Of a stretch of DNA of 49,953 bases, positions 26,262-35,596 are shown one piece after another. This DNA is from Rhodospirillales bacterium (GTDB lineage: Bacteria > Pseudomonadota > Alphaproteobacteria > Rhodospirillales > Casp-alpha2): contig JAGLED010000018.1 in assembly GCA_023145215.1 (NCBI GenBank), forward strand, positions 1-49,953. The letters run 5' to 3'. Positions within the stretch are counted from its first letter, which is position 1. Every line of letters begins with the position of its first letter. Both the position numbers and the translations under genes were made by a program. The notes beneath the pieces are model-generated. The model saw nothing but the letters and a program-made list of their open reading frames with translations. It was not told the DNA's origin and did not search any database.

Positions 26262-26289
26262 AAAACGCCGCCCCGAAGGGCGGCGTTTT
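26262..26289. terminator. Bidirectional terminator between dctP-like gene and TRAP permease
   Basis: AAAACGCCGCCC / GGGCGGCGTTTT is a perfect 12-bp stem with the loop CGAA. It has T-runs in both directions and lies between two convergent genes, so it serves both. Confidence 0.93.
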
Positions 26290-26309
26290 CCATTCATCAG
26301 AATTGGCGA

Positions 26310-28922
26310 TTACGCTTCGCCGGGCCCCTTCCCTCGGCGCCTTTGCACCACGATAATCAGCCCAAGCAATGCCATCGCCGGGATCCAGAAGATCTCCTTC
26401 GGTAAGCGGTCGGTCGGCAGTTCGATGATCTTGACCTCCCAGTCGAAGTCGATCTTCGCCTTTTCCGCCGGGCTGCCGAAGCCCACATCGGCAACGATCA
26501 TCTTGCCGTCTTTTTCTTCCAGACCGATGCCCGCCTGTGACAACAGACGCTCATGGCCGTCTTCCATCTTCTCGCCCAACGGCAGGACCACGAACTTCTC
26601 GACCTGTTGACCGGTCGCAAGATCCTCACCACCGACCAGAACCCTGAGATCGGAACCCGCCGGGAGATCGGCCGCCAGTTCGTCGATCTTGGTCGGGTCG
26701 ACCTGATGGTACGGCGACCACACCATATCGAGCCAGAAGCCGGGCCGGAACAGGGTGAACGCGATCAGGATCAACAGGACCGATTCATAAATCTTCGAAC
26801 GCGCGAAGAAATAGCCCTGCGTGCCTGCGGCGAAGACCAGCATCGCCGCCGTCGCCACGATAAAGACGATGATCCCATCGACCCATCCGACATCGATCAA
26901 CAGAAGATCGGTGTTGAAGATGAACAGGAACGGCAGCATCACGGTCCGCAAGCTATAGAAGAACGCCACGAACCCGGTCTTGAGCGGATCGCCGCCCGAG
27001 ACCGCCGCTGCTGCAAATGACGCAAGCCCCACCGGTGGAGTCACGTCGGCCATGATGCCGAAGTAGAACACGAACAGGTGCACCGCGATCAGCGGCACGA
27101 TCAGCCCTTCCTGCGCGCCCAACTGCACCACGACACCCGCCATCAGCGACGACACGACGATATAGTTCGCCGTCGTCGGCAGGCCCATGCCGAGGATCAG
27201 ACTGATGATCGCGACAAGGATCAGCATCACCATCAGGTGACCGCCGGACAGGAATTCGACCAGTTCCGCCATGACCTGACCGATACCGGTCAGCGATACC
27301 GCACCGACGATGATACCGGCGGTCGCGGTCGCCACGCCGATCCCGATCATGTTGCGCGCCCCGTCGGCCATCCCCATCAGGAGATCGGCAACACCGGACT
27401 TGAAAGCAGCCATATAATCGCTTTCGCCGCGGAAGAACGCCTTCAGCGGCTTTTGCGTCAGCACCTGGAAGATCAGCAGCGCCGTCGCCCAGAACGCGGA
27501 CAAGCCCGGCGACTTCCGTTCGATCATCAGGAACCATACAAGCACCACGATCGGCAGCAGGTAATGGAAGCCCGTCTTGGCAGTCGGTCCCATTTCCGGA
27601 AGTTCGACGACTTCGGCGTTGGGATCGTCCAGTTCAAGATCCGGGTATTGCGCCGCAAACCGGATCAGCACGACGTATACGGCCAGCAGGATCAAGCTCA
27701 GCGCCCAACCTGTGTTGTCGCCGAAAAGGTCCTTCATCCAGCCGATGCCGTAATACGTGATCGCAGCTAGCACCGCCGTCACGGCGATACCGATCAGGAA
27801 GCCGTTGACCTTCTGCATCGCGGTCCGGATCGGGCCGGACTTGGGCAGGCCCTTCATGCCGTTCTTGGCCGCTTCGAGGTCGACCAGATAGAACAGCGCG
27901 ATATAGGAAATGACGGCCGGCAGGAACGCGTGCTTAACCACGTCCTGATACGATATGCCGACGTATTCCACCATCAGGAACGCCGCCGCGCCCATGACCG
28001 GCGGCATGATCTGACCGTTGACCGATGACGCAACTTCGACCGAGCCCGCCTTTTCGGCGCTGAACCCGACCCGCTTCATGAGCGGGATGGTGAAGGTCCC
28101 GGTCGTCACCACGTTGGCGATGGAGGAACCGGAAATCAGACCGGTCATCGCCGACGCCAGAACGGCCGCCTTGGCCGGGCCGCCGCGCAGGTGACCCAGC
28201 GCCGCGAACGCGACCTTGATGAAGTAGTTGCCGGCGCCCGCTTTATCCAGCAGCGCACCGAACAACACAAACAGGAACACGAAACTGGTCGAAACGCCGA
28301 GCGCGATCCCGAACACACCTTCCTGCGTAATCCAAAGGTGCGACATCGCTTTGTCGAACGACGCGCCCTGCCAGGCGATGATTTCGGGCGCGTGTTGGCC
28401 AAAGAAGATATAGGACGCAAACACGATGGCGACGATCATCAGCGGCGGGCCGAGGGCGCGCCGCGTCGCTTCCAGCAGACAGACGAGACCGACACCCGAC
28501 ACTACCAGGTCCGCCGTATTGGGCTGTCCGACCCGCGAAACGCTCGCCAGGTCATCGGCGAAGATCGCGAGATACGCCGCGCATCCGGTGCCGACGATGG
28601 CCAAAATCCAGTCGCCGATCGGAATACGGTCCTTGGGGGAGTTGGCAAATGCCGGATACGCCATGAAGGCGAGGAAAATCGCGAAGCTCAGGTGCGTCGG
28701 CCGGGTGTGCGAGTTGTTCGGGATCGGAATGATGTCCGCGAAGATGAACGGCAGTGGCGACGCGATCCAGAGTTGGTACAGAGACCAGCAGATCGCGACG
28801 ATGGTCAGGAACTTCCCGACGCCCCCTTCCGGATTTCGCCCACCCGTATCCGACGATGCGACGAGATCGTCGAGATCGATTTCCGAGAGTTTATTCTCTG
28901 CGGCCGTTTTCGCTTCCGCCAT
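26310..28922 (-). CDS. Fused TRAP transporter permease (4TM/12TM) with DUF3394 tail
   Basis: The product is an 870-residue inner-membrane protein. The N-terminal third holds the small-subunit-like helices; the rest has the large-subunit features TSFVFLFVLFGALLDKAGAG, GSSIANVVTTGTFTIPLMKR, GQIMPPVMGAAAFLMVEY and GMGLPTTANYIVVSSLMAGV. The last 150 residues form a DUF3394-type domain with a PDZ-like LQ-GIGLEEKDGKMIVADVGFGSPAEKAKID section and a final helix. It pairs with the TAXI binding protein encoded 167 bp upstream. Import is Na+- or H+-coupled; the substrate (often C4-dicarboxylates or glutamate for this type) is not determined here. Confidence 0.95.
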   Translation of the reverse strand: MAEAKTAAENKLSEIDLDDLVASSDTGGRNPEGGVGKFLTIVAICWSLYQLWIASPLPFIFADIIPIPNNSHTRPTHLSFAIFLAFMAYPAFANSPKDRIPIGDWILAIVGTGCAAYLAIFADDLASVSRVGQPNTADLVVSGVGLVCLLEATRRALGPPLMIVAIVFASYIFFGQHAPEIIAWQGASFDKAMSHLWITQEGVFGIALGVSTSFVFLFVLFGALLDKAGAGNYFIKVAFAALGHLRGGPAKAAVLASAMTGLISGSSIANVVTTGTFTIPLMKRVGFSAEKAGSVEVASSVNGQIMPPVMGAAAFLMVEYVGISYQDVVKHAFLPAVISYIALFYLVDLEAAKNGMKGLPKSGPIRTAMQKVNGFLIGIAVTAVLAAITYYGIGWMKDLFGDNTGWALSLILLAVYVVLIRFAAQYPDLELDDPNAEVVELPEMGPTAKTGFHYLLPIVVLVWFLMIERKSPGLSAFWATALLIFQVLTQKPLKAFFRGESDYMAAFKSGVADLLMGMADGARNMIGIGVATATAGIIVGAVSLTGIGQVMAELVEFLSGGHLMVMLILVAIISLILGMGLPTTANYIVVSSLMAGVVVQLGAQEGLIVPLIAVHLFVFYFGIMADVTPPVGLASFAAAAVSGGDPLKTGFVAFFYSLRTVMLPFLFIFNTDLLLIDVGWVDGIIVFIVATAAMLVFAAGTQGYFFARSKIYESVLLILIAFTLFRPGFWLDMVWSPYHQVDPTKIDELAADLPAGSDLRVLVGGEDLATGQQVEKFVVLPLGEKMEDGHERLLSQAGIGLEEKDGKMIVADVGFGSPAEKAKIDFDWEVKIIELPTDRLPKEIFWIPAMALLGLIIVVQRRRGKGPGEA

Positions 28923-29052
28923 TTTGCGTTTTCCCTTCTCGCCCTGGCCGGGTTTTCCGGCCTACTATTGCTCCCCAGCAATCCCCTGTCGCGGCGGATA
29001 ATGCCGCTTTTCGCAAAAAAATATATCGATCAAAAAATGACCTAAAAGGAGA

Positions 29053-29080
29053 CGGGGACGGACCGTTGGATCCGCCCCCG
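29053..29080 (-). promoter_or_regulatory. Intercistronic hairpin between TAXI binding protein and permease
   Basis: A 12-bp stem with two G-T wobbles (CGGGGGCGGATC / GGTCCGTCCCCG on the minus strand) and a 4-nt loop lies 9 bp after the binding-protein stop. Only a short T-run (TCTCCTTTTAGG) follows. It is more likely a partial terminator or 3' stabiliser that keeps binding protein in excess over permease. Confidence 0.6.
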
Positions 29081-29089
29081 CACCGGCGA

Positions 29090-30064
29090 TTATTTAATCA
29101 GGCCGGCTTCCTTGTAGTACTTGGCGGCACCGTCATGCAGCGGCGCGGAAAGCGAGTCCTTGACCATTTCTTCTTTTTTCAGGACCGCAAACGCGGGATG
29201 CAGCTTCTTGAAGGTGTCGAAGTTTTCGAACACGGCCTTCACCACGTAATAGACCGTATCGGCCGACGTCTTGGTGGAGCTCACGAACGTGGCGCCGACG
29301 CCGTAGGTCTTGGTGTCGTCCGGCGTGCCGGTATACATGCCGCCCGGGATCGTCGCGGTACGATAGTACGGCGCGTCCGCGACCAGCTTGTCGATCGCCG
29401 GACCGGCGACTTCAACCAGGTTCGCTTCGCACGACGTGGTGGCTTCCTTGATCGAACCCGACGGGTGACCGACCAGGAAGAAGAAGGCGTCGATCTTGTT
29501 GTCGCAGAGCGCCTGCGACTGTTCCGACGACTTGAACTCGGTCGCCAGCGCCAGGGCGTCGTCGCCCATGCCAAGCGCTTCCGCCATGACTTCCCACGAC
29601 GCACGCGTACCCGAACCCGGGTTACCGATGTTCACGCGCTTACCCTTGAGGTCCATGACCTTTTTGATGTTCGCGTCCTTGCGGGCGACGATGGTCACGG
29701 GTTCCGGGTGCACGGAGAACACGGCGCGCAGTTCCTTGAACGGGCCCTGATCCTTGAACTTCGAGGTGCCGTTGTAGGCGTGATACTGCCAGTCGGACTG
29801 AGCGACGCCCATGTCCAGTTCGCCGGCACGGATGGTGTTGATGTTGTAGACCGAGCCGCCGGTCGATTCGACCGAGCAGCGGATTCCGTGTTCCTTGCGG
29901 CTCTTGTTCACCAGACGGCAGATCGCGCCGCCGGTCGGATAGTACACCCCGGTGACACCGCCGGTGCCGATCGAGATGAACTTCTGCGCGGCGTCGGCCG
30001 AGCCCGCGCTAAGCGAGATGCCGACGATGGCAGCGCTAACCGCCAGTGTTTTCTTGAAGTGCAT
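29090..30064 (-). CDS. TAXI-family TRAP transporter solute-binding protein
   Basis: The product has 324 residues. Signal peptide: [25 protein letters not shown], cleaved before AQKF. The mature protein shows TAXI hallmarks: [68 protein letters not shown] and [15 protein letters not shown]. It delivers substrate to the fused permease encoded downstream. ATG 30064 has a very strong AAGGAGGAG 5 nt upstream. The 380-bp leader is structured (see the hairpins at 30116-30155 and 30292-30318). Confidence 0.95.
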   Translation of the reverse strand: MHFKKTLAVSAAIVGISLSAGSADAAQKFISIGTGGVTGVYYPTGGAICRLVNKSRKEHGIRCSVESTGGSVYNINTIRAGELDMGVAQSDWQYHAYNGTSKFKDQGPFKELRAVFSVHPEPVTIVARKDANIKKVMDLKGKRVNIGNPGSGTRASWEVMAEALGMGDDALALATEFKSSEQSQALCDNKIDAFFFLVGHPSGSIKEATTSCEANLVEVAGPAIDKLVADAPYYRTATIPGGMYTGTPDDTKTYGVGATFVSSTKTSADTVYYVVKAVFENFDTFKKLHPAFAVLKKEEMVKDSLSAPLHDGAAKYYKEAGLIK

Positions 30065-30115
30065 AAAAACTCCTCCTTGAGATTTTGATTTAGTTAAGCT
30101 CTCCAAATCATTTAA

Positions 30116-30155
30116 GGCATTGATGGCGGCAACTGCCTCCCTTGCCGTCAATGCC
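30116..30155 (-). promoter_or_regulatory. Long leader hairpin upstream of the TAXI gene
   Basis: GGCATTGA (30116-30123) pairs perfectly with TCAATGCC (30148-30155); inside, CGGC pairs with GCCG. A 3-nt bulge and a 13-nt loop complete a 40-nt stem-loop that ends about 50 nt before the start codon. No T-run follows. It may affect translation or message stability. Confidence 0.45.
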
Positions 30156-30291
30156 GAATGACGGACGGCCCTTAAGGCCGACCCTCAACAAGCCAGGCGC
30201 AATGCCGTGGCCAATCGTTCGTCGCTTGTCCCAGCAAGTGGCTCGGCCGACGAGCGAATTCCTTGAATACCTGTATGCTCGGAGAGGCGCG

Positions 30292-30318
30292 AAAAAGCGT
30301 CCGGCGTAAACCCGGACG
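30292..30318 (-). terminator. Terminator or attenuator in the TAXI leader
   Basis: On the minus strand CGTCCGG / CCGGACG with a 7-nt loop is followed by C and TTTTT. It lies about 130 bp beyond the aminotransferase stop and about 230 bp before the TAXI gene. It either ends the aminotransferase transcript or attenuates the one started at 30385-30412. Confidence 0.6.
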
Positions 30319-30384
30319 TCGTCTCCTGCCTGTTCAATCTCCCTGACGCGGTCATTTTTATTCCCGTCCGTCATTATTAGGAAA

Positions 30385-30412
30385 AGTGTAGCATAGCACG
30401 ATTAACGTGCAA
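30385..30412 (-). promoter_or_regulatory. Candidate promoter with overlapping palindrome
   Basis: On the minus strand TTGCAC (30412-30407) and TACACT (30390-30385) are 16 bp apart. An inverted repeat GCACG-attaa-CGTGC (30396-30410) covers the spacer and part of the -35 box, a good place for an operator. The transcript would run into the hairpin at 30292-30318 after about 60 nt. Confidence 0.5.
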
Positions 30413-30446
30413 GACGGGCCTTCCCGACCAAGATATCTATTCAAAA

Positions 30447-31802
30447 TCAATACCTTATTTCGGAAAGCGACGTTTCGACGGCGACGGCCAGCTTATCCAC
30501 GAGCTCGTCAAGCTCGGTGTCCGAGATAATGAAAGGCGGCGCGATCAGGACGTGATCGCCGCGTGCGCCATCGGCCGTTCCGCCGCCCGGATAGCAGATC
30601 AGGCCGCCTTCGAAGGCGTGCTTCTTGATCTTCAAATGCAGCTTCTGCGCCGGATCGAAGGTTTCTTTCGTCGAACGGTCCTTGACCAGTTCGATCCCTT
30701 GGAAGAGCCCCCGGCCGCGAATATCGCCGATGTGTGCGTGATTGCCGAAACGCTCGTGCAGCTTGTCGACCAGAGCCGCACCCTGTTTCTTGACGGCGTC
30801 CAGCAGGTTGGCGCTTTCGATCTTTTGCTGAACAGCGAGCGCCCCGGCGCAGGCGGTCGGATGGCCCATATACGTGTGTCCGTGCTGGAATGCGCCCGAG
30901 CCCTGGATAAAGGCATCATAGATCTTGTCGGTCACCATGGTCGCGCCGATCGGCTGATAGCCGGCGCCGAGCCCTTTGGCGATACAGACGATATCCGGCA
31001 CGACGTCGTCTTCGGCGCAGGCGAACAGATACCCGGTCCGCCCCATCCCGCTCATGACTTCATCGAGGATCATGACGACGCCGTATTGGTCGCAGATTTC
31101 CCGTATACGCTTGAGATATCCCTTCACCGGCGGCAGCACCCCCGCCGTTGCGCCGCCCACGGTCTCGGCGATGAAGGCCGATACGTTCTCCGGCCCGAGC
31201 CGCAGGATTTCCGTCTCCAGCTCGTTCGCGATGCGCAGCCCGTATTCTTCCTCGCTTTCGCCGTCGCCCCTATCGCGATAGGGGTAGCACGGCGCGATCA
31301 GCGAGGTTTCGACAAGCAACGGCTGATACGGTTCGCGCCGCCAGACGTTACCGCCGACCGCGAGCGCCCCAAGCGTGTTGCCGTGATAGCTCTGACGCCG
31401 GGCGATGTAGCGCCCGCGCTTGGGCTCGCCGCGTTCCAGGTGGTACTGGCGCGCCATCTTCAATGCCGCCTCGACGGCTTCGGACCCGCCCGAAAGGAAA
31501 TAGACCGCGCGCATCCCGGCGTTTTCGTCACGCGGTGCGCGCTCGACCAGAAAATCCGCCAGCTCTTCGGCCGGTCCGGATGTGAAAAAGCCCGTGTGCG
31601 CGAACGGAATTTCGTCCAGCTGCGCCTTGATCGCCGCAATCACGTCCGGATCGGAGTGACCCAGGCACGACACCGCCGCGCCGCCCGATCCATCCAGGTA
31701 GCGTTTGCCGTTACTGTCGATGACGTAGATACCGTCGCCCTTGACGGCTTTCGGCAACGCCGATTTCGGCGCCCGGTGAAATACATGCGTTTCGGATGAC
31801 AC
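30447..31802 (-). CDS. PLP-dependent class III aminotransferase
   Basis: The product has 451 residues. The fold-type I, class III signature is clear: [50 protein letters not shown], and the PLP lysine Lys276 in [17 protein letters not shown] 31802 is chosen because GGGAGT lies upstream and the N-terminus [13 protein letters not shown] fits omega-amino-acid:pyruvate transaminase-like enzymes; the frame stays open further but runs antisense through apt. The amino donor is unknown. It lies upstream of the TAXI TRAP genes on the same strand, perhaps using an imported compound. Confidence 0.92.
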   Translation of the reverse strand: MSSETHVFHRAPKSALPKAVKGDGIYVIDSNGKRYLDGSGGAAVSCLGHSDPDVIAAIKAQLDEIPFAHTGFFTSGPAEELADFLVERAPRDENAGMRAVYFLSGGSEAVEAALKMARQYHLERGEPKRGRYIARRQSYHGNTLGALAVGGNVWRREPYQPLLVETSLIAPCYPYRDRGDGESEEEYGLRIANELETEILRLGPENVSAFIAETVGGATAGVLPPVKGYLKRIREICDQYGVVMILDEVMSGMGRTGYLFACAEDDVVPDIVCIAKGLGAGYQPIGATMVTDKIYDAFIQGSGAFQHGHTYMGHPTACAGALAVQQKIESANLLDAVKKQGAALVDKLHERFGNHAHIGDIRGRGLFQGIELVKDRSTKETFDPAQKLHLKIKKHAFEGGLICYPGGGTADGARGDHVLIAPPFIISDTELDELVDKLAVAVETSLSEIRY

Positions 31803-31940
31803 GTTCAGGGACTCCCAACCCGGAAATGGTTGATAAAGCGAACCATGTTTAATCGGGGGTTGCAACTCTGCATCCGACACTCGGCGATTGCAGAGCGACC
31901 ACCCCGTGCTAGGATACCGCTCCGAAATCTGGAGACACGC

Positions 31941-32456
31941 ATGGACCTCAAAGAACATATCCGGGGCATTCCGGATTTCCCCAAACCCGGCATTCTTTTC
32001 TATGACATCTCGACCCTTCTCGCGCACCCGGACGCGTGGCAGGTGGCCCTCGGCCGGCTCGCGCGGATCGTCGCACGTCACCAGCCCGACATGCTGGCGG
32101 GGATCGAATCCCGCGGCTTTCTGGTCGCGGCGCCTTTGGCCGCCAAGCTCGGCCTCGGTTTCTGCATGGTCAGAAAACCGGGCAAGCTGCCGGGCGACGT
32201 GATCAGTCACGATTACGATCTCGAATACGGCTCCGACACCATTCAGGTTCAGGCCGACGCCGTCGCCCCCGGCCAGCGCGTCGTGGTGCTGGACGATCTT
32301 TTGGCGACCGGCGGCACACTCGGCGCGTCGTTGGAATTGTTCAACAAGGTCGGCGCCAAGGTCGTCGGCGCGGCATGCATTATCGAACTGACGTTTCTGG
32401 GCGGGCGCGAAAAAATCGGGGTGCCGTTCGACGCCCTCATACAATACGATGACTGA
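31941..32456 (+). CDS. apt: Adenine phosphoribosyltransferase
   Basis: Apt salvages adenine to AMP with PRPP. The 171-residue product has [18 protein letters not shown] at the N-terminus, [23 protein letters not shown], and the PRPP loop [16 protein letters not shown] 31941 follows GGAG at a good distance. The length is normal. It is divergent from the aminotransferase, and the next gene starts 2 bp after the stop, so the two are co-transcribed. Confidence 0.96.
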   Translation: MDLKEHIRGIPDFPKPGILFYDISTLLAHPDAWQVALGRLARIVARHQPDMLAGIESRGFLVAAPLAAKLGLGFCMVRKPGKLPGDVISHDYDLEYGSDTIQVQADAVAPGQRVVVLDDLLATGGTLGASLELFNKVGAKVVGAACIIELTFLGGREKIGVPFDALIQYDD

Positions 32457-32458
32457 CC

Positions 32459-32833
32459 ATGGCTGATACCACGACCTGGGACATTCTCGACCGCCGCGCC
32501 ATCGACGACCTTGTCGCCGACAAGGGGCGCGAGCGTGTGCTGGGCGGACTGATGAGCGACGACCCGACGCCCGAGGACCGCGCCCGGCTTATGGCCCAGC
32601 TCGCCGTCGACGGCAACATCCTGCAACTAAGAAACGAAACCGCGTCCTTCCAACGCTGGGCGGAAGCCCACGGATTCCGGCGGCTCATCAATACGCTCAT
32701 CGAACTGGACCGGGTCTTGGCGCTTTCCGAGCGCGGCCAGGCGATCCTGCAGGCGCAAGCGTTGACCCGCCACATCGTCCGCACGCTGAACGACGACATC
32801 CAGACCTTCAAACGCGCCGTCGCGGCGGATTGA
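32459..32833 (+). CDS. Small helical protein of unknown function
   Basis: The product has 124 residues, soluble and mostly alpha-helical by eye (RAIDDLVADKGRERVLGGLM; RLINTLIELDRVLALSERGQ; LTRHIVRTLNDDIQTFKRAV). There is no Cys and no membrane segment. The ATG overlaps the apt translation end region with only 2 bp between stop and start, a sign of translational coupling to apt. I do not recognise a family. Confidence 0.8.
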   Translation: MADTTTWDILDRRAIDDLVADKGRERVLGGLMSDDPTPEDRARLMAQLAVDGNILQLRNETASFQRWAEAHGFRRLINTLIELDRVLALSERGQAILQAQALTRHIVRTLNDDIQTFKRAVAAD

Positions 32834-32925
32834 AATACCAAATCCGTCTATCCCGGAACCGGGCGAACGCGAGGTATCCGGTACCCATTTTCAATCGCAA
32901 CGGCTTTCACCCGGCCAAACATGGG

Positions 32926-33067
32926 CCCCGGATCAAGTCCGGGGTAGACGGTATGTTTGGTGTGAGCCAGGTCGATCCACACCCGTCATCCCGGCGAAGG
33001 CCGGGGCCCAGTGCAACGCCCCCTCACCCGGCTCGCGATGCTCGCCACCCTCTCCCGAGGGAGAGGG
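32926..33067. repeat. Cluster of hairpin repeats ending at mutY
   Basis: Three elements are present. (1) CCCCGGA-tcaag-TCCGGGG is a perfect stem at 32926-32944. (2) CGTCATCCCGGCGAAGGCCGGGG, at about 32985-33007, is a common proteobacterial dispersed motif. (3) A partial family A copy (CCCTCACCC, then CCCTCTCCCGAGGGAGAGGG) at 33019-33067 ends 2 bp before the mutY stop codon. No gene lies in the 236-bp spacer. Confidence 0.75.
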
Positions 33068-33069
33068 AT

Positions 33070-34146
33070 TCAGGCGCTGCCGTCCCGCACCAGCCCCACC
33101 GCTTTCTTGATCACGGTCGGCAATGCATGCGCCGGAAAATCTTCCGGGCGCACCCAAAAGCCATCCGTATTGGCGCCGGCACGCGCGGTGCCCTTCAACA
33201 ATCGGATCGTCAGGCGAAAGTGGGTAAAGACATGCACGGCTTCTCCGTCGACCGGCGCCCAGTCCATATCGACCGGCTGATGCGCGACGATCTCGTCTGC
33301 GTCCGGCCACGCGCCCTCCCGCCACGGCGTCGAGGGGAGTTCCGTCATGCCCCCCAGCAGGCCGCTTTCGGGACGCTTCCTCAGCAAAACGCCGCCGTCA
33401 CCGTTTTCCAGCCAGAACATGACGCAGCATCGCTCGGGCCGGGCCTTTTTCGGGACCCGCGCCGGCAGACGTTCCGGTGAACCTTTTTTCCGCGCTTCAC
33501 AGAAATCCGCGAGCGGACATAACAGGCACTTGGGCGACTTGGGCGTGCAGACGGTCGCGCCCAGATCCATCATTGCCTGGGCGAAGTCGCCGGGACGGTG
33601 ATCGCTGGTGAAGGTTTCTGCTTTTGCCGCGATGTCGGCTTTACCCTGCGGTAACGGCGTCTCGATATTGAACAGTCTGGCCGTCACCCGCTCGATATTA
33701 CCGTCCACCGGCATGGCCGCCCGGTTGAAGGCGATAGCGGCGATGGCGCGGGCCGTGTAGGGGCCGATCCCCGGCAGTTCGAGCAGACCATCTACCGTAT
33801 TCGGGAACCGCCCCCCGTGCGCGTCCGCGACGACGCGCGCACATTTATGAAGATTGCGCGCCCGGGCGTAATAGCCCAGCCCCTGCCATGCCACCAGCAC
33901 GTCGTCGAGGTCCGCCTTTGCCAGCGCCGTCACGTCGGGCCAGCGCGCCATAAATTCGCCAAAGTACGAGCCGACCGTCGCCACCGTGGTCTGCTGCAGC
34001 ATGATTTCCGACAGCCAGACCTTGTAGGGGTCGGACGCCTCACCCGGCCCGGTGCGCCACGGCAAGTCGCGGCGGCGCACATCGTACCAGTCAAGGAGCG
34101 CGCGCCTGATATGTTCGGTCCCGGCCATCGTCTTAATATAGGGCAT
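33070..34146 (-). CDS. mutY: A/G-specific adenine DNA glycosylase
   Basis: MutY removes adenine mispaired with 8-oxoguanine. The 358-residue product has the catalytic Glu in WLSEIMLQQTTV, the helix-hairpin-helix LPGIGPYTARAIAAIAFNR with catalytic Asp in PVDGNIERV, the [4Fe-4S] ligands C-x6-C-x2-C-x5-C (CTPKSPKCLLCPLADFC), and the C-terminal NUDIX-like domain (GVLLRKRPESGLLGGMTELP) that recognises 8-oxoG. ATG 34146 has GAGCGCAG before it; ATG 34128 is an alternative. It is divergent from the DUF721 gene. Confidence 0.96.
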   Translation of the reverse strand: MPYIKTMAGTEHIRRALLDWYDVRRRDLPWRTGPGEASDPYKVWLSEIMLQQTTVATVGSYFGEFMARWPDVTALAKADLDDVLVAWQGLGYYARARNLHKCARVVADAHGGRFPNTVDGLLELPGIGPYTARAIAAIAFNRAAMPVDGNIERVTARLFNIETPLPQGKADIAAKAETFTSDHRPGDFAQAMMDLGATVCTPKSPKCLLCPLADFCEARKKGSPERLPARVPKKARPERCCVMFWLENGDGGVLLRKRPESGLLGGMTELPSTPWREGAWPDADEIVAHQPVDMDWAPVDGEAVHVFTHFRLTIRLLKGTARAGANTDGFWVRPEDFPAHALPTVIKKAVGLVRDGSA

Positions 34147-34290
34147 CTGCGCTCACGCGATACCGCCCTCTCGGCTGGAACACAAGATCGCGAGCACGAG
34201 TTGCATTCCCTTGCCCCGCCCCGGCCGCGCCCCTACGATCCGGTGCTGAACAAGAACACTTTCGAACGGGATCGGAAACGTTTCACCGGC

Positions 34291-34809
34291 ATGGCACAGT
34301 CGCCCTACAGTTCCAACGTCGAAGCCGCCCGGCGCGCCCGCTCGCAGCCGTTGAGCCGCGTCGTATCGGGCCTGACGCGGAAGGCGCTGGACAAGCGCGG
34401 CTTCGTCGACGCCGCCATCGTCAACGAATGGCCGGTGATCGCGGGCGAACTGATCGGGCAACACAGCCTGCCCGACCGCATCCGGTTTCCGCGCGACCGC
34501 TCGCAGCCCGGGACGCTCTATCTGCTGCTCGAGAACGGCGCGCTGGCGACCGAGGTCGTCCACTTCCAGCCGATCCTTCTGGAACGCATCAACCGGTTTT
34601 TCGGCTTCCGCGCCGTTGGCGACATCAAGATCATCCACGGCCCCCTGCCGAAGCGCGGTCAGGATAAGCGCCCGCCGCTGCCGCAGATCCGGCCCGAGCG
34701 CCGCGACGAAATCGAAAAAAGCCTTGCGGCCGTCGGCGACGACGAACTCCGGGACGCGCTGTTGCGTCTCGGCGAACACGTCGCCCGGCGACGCCAGGCC
34801 GACAAGTAA
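34291..34809 (+). CDS. DUF721 (DciA-like) protein
   Basis: The product has 172 residues. The central part LTRKALDKRGFVDAAIVNEWPVIAGELIGQHSLPDRIRF, then LYLLLENGALATEVVHFQPILLERINRFFGFRAVGDIKIIHGPLP, matches the DUF721 fold, which DciA uses to load the replicative helicase in bacteria without DnaC. The C-terminus is helical and charged. ATG 34291 is the best match to family starts. The order mutY, DUF721, dsbA, smc is familiar in Alphaproteobacteria. The helicase-loading role is likely but not shown for this branch. Confidence 0.85.
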   Translation: MAQSPYSSNVEAARRARSQPLSRVVSGLTRKALDKRGFVDAAIVNEWPVIAGELIGQHSLPDRIRFPRDRSQPGTLYLLLENGALATEVVHFQPILLERINRFFGFRAVGDIKIIHGPLPKRGQDKRPPLPQIRPERRDEIEKSLAAVGDDELRDALLRLGEHVARRRQADK

Positions 34810-34863
34810 TGGCCGACACCTCATGTCCGACACCTGATTAGCTACAAGAACGGAGACCATTCC

Positions 34864-35490
34864 ATGCTGATTTCACGCCGTATGTTTTCGGTTCTGGCCC
34901 TGGGCGCCGCTGCCGCACTGGCGTTGCCGGGTGCAGCCCAGGCCAAGATCGTCGATACCGAAACGGCCATGACGGAACTCGTCATCGGCAAGGACGACGC
35001 GCCGGTTGAGATCATCGAGTACGCGTCCCTGTCGTGCCCGGCGTGCGAACATTTCCACGCCAACATCTATCCGGTGATCAAGACCGAGTACATCGACACC
35101 GGAAAAGTGAAGTTCATCTTCCGCGACTTCCCGACCAATTCACCGGGCCTCGCCGCCGCCATGATCGCGCGCTGCGCCGGGCCCAGCCGCCACGCAGGCA
35201 TGGTCGACATTTTCTTCGACACCCAGCAACAATGGGGCCGCGCCGAAAACCCGCTGCAGGCGCTGGGCATGGTCGCGCGCATGGCCGGTCTCGGCCCGAA
35301 CGACGTCGATCAATGCGTGCGCAATTCCAGCCTGATGAACGCGATCCAGGACAAGGCCCGCAAGGCCAACGAAGAAATGGGCGTCAAGGCGACCCCGACC
35401 CTGTTCGTCGCCGGCGAACAGGTCGAGCACGCGCTGGAGCTGGAAAAAGTGAAGGCCGCCATCGACAAGGCGCTCGAAGCGGCGAAATAA
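34864..35490 (+). CDS. DsbA-family periplasmic thiol-disulfide oxidoreductase
   Basis: The product has 208 residues. Signal peptide: MLISRRMFSVLALGAAAALALPGAAQA. The thioredoxin fold with the active site CPAC (Cys58, Cys61) in YASLSCPACEHFH and the cis-Pro loop VKATPTLFVAG are visible, with a helical insertion between. It resembles the thioredoxin-like DsbA proteins that sit next to smc in this class and probably oxidises or isomerises secreted proteins. It lies 54 bp after the DUF721 gene, probably in one operon. Confidence 0.94.
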   Translation: MLISRRMFSVLALGAAAALALPGAAQAKIVDTETAMTELVIGKDDAPVEIIEYASLSCPACEHFHANIYPVIKTEYIDTGKVKFIFRDFPTNSPGLAAAMIARCAGPSRHAGMVDIFFDTQQQWGRAENPLQALGMVARMAGLGPNDVDQCVRNSSLMNAIQDKARKANEEMGVKATPTLFVAGEQVEHALELEKVKAAIDKALEAAK

Positions 35491-35596
35491 CACCGCCTTC
35501 CCCCGCGTAACGACGCCGAAACTGGCATAAAACCTGCTGGGTCCGTCAAAAGCCCGCCTGGCCGGCGGGTCTCGACGATGTCTCTGGGGAAGACAC

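Noticed and set aside
30108..30374. Leftward 88-codon frame in the TAXI leader
   Set aside because: It spans two RNA hairpins and the sequence looks non-coding; the leader interpretation explains the region better.
30447..32444. Much longer aminotransferase frame (665 codons)
   Set aside because: The N-terminal 214 codons run antisense through apt; the enzyme family starts near GTG 31802, which has its own ribosome site.
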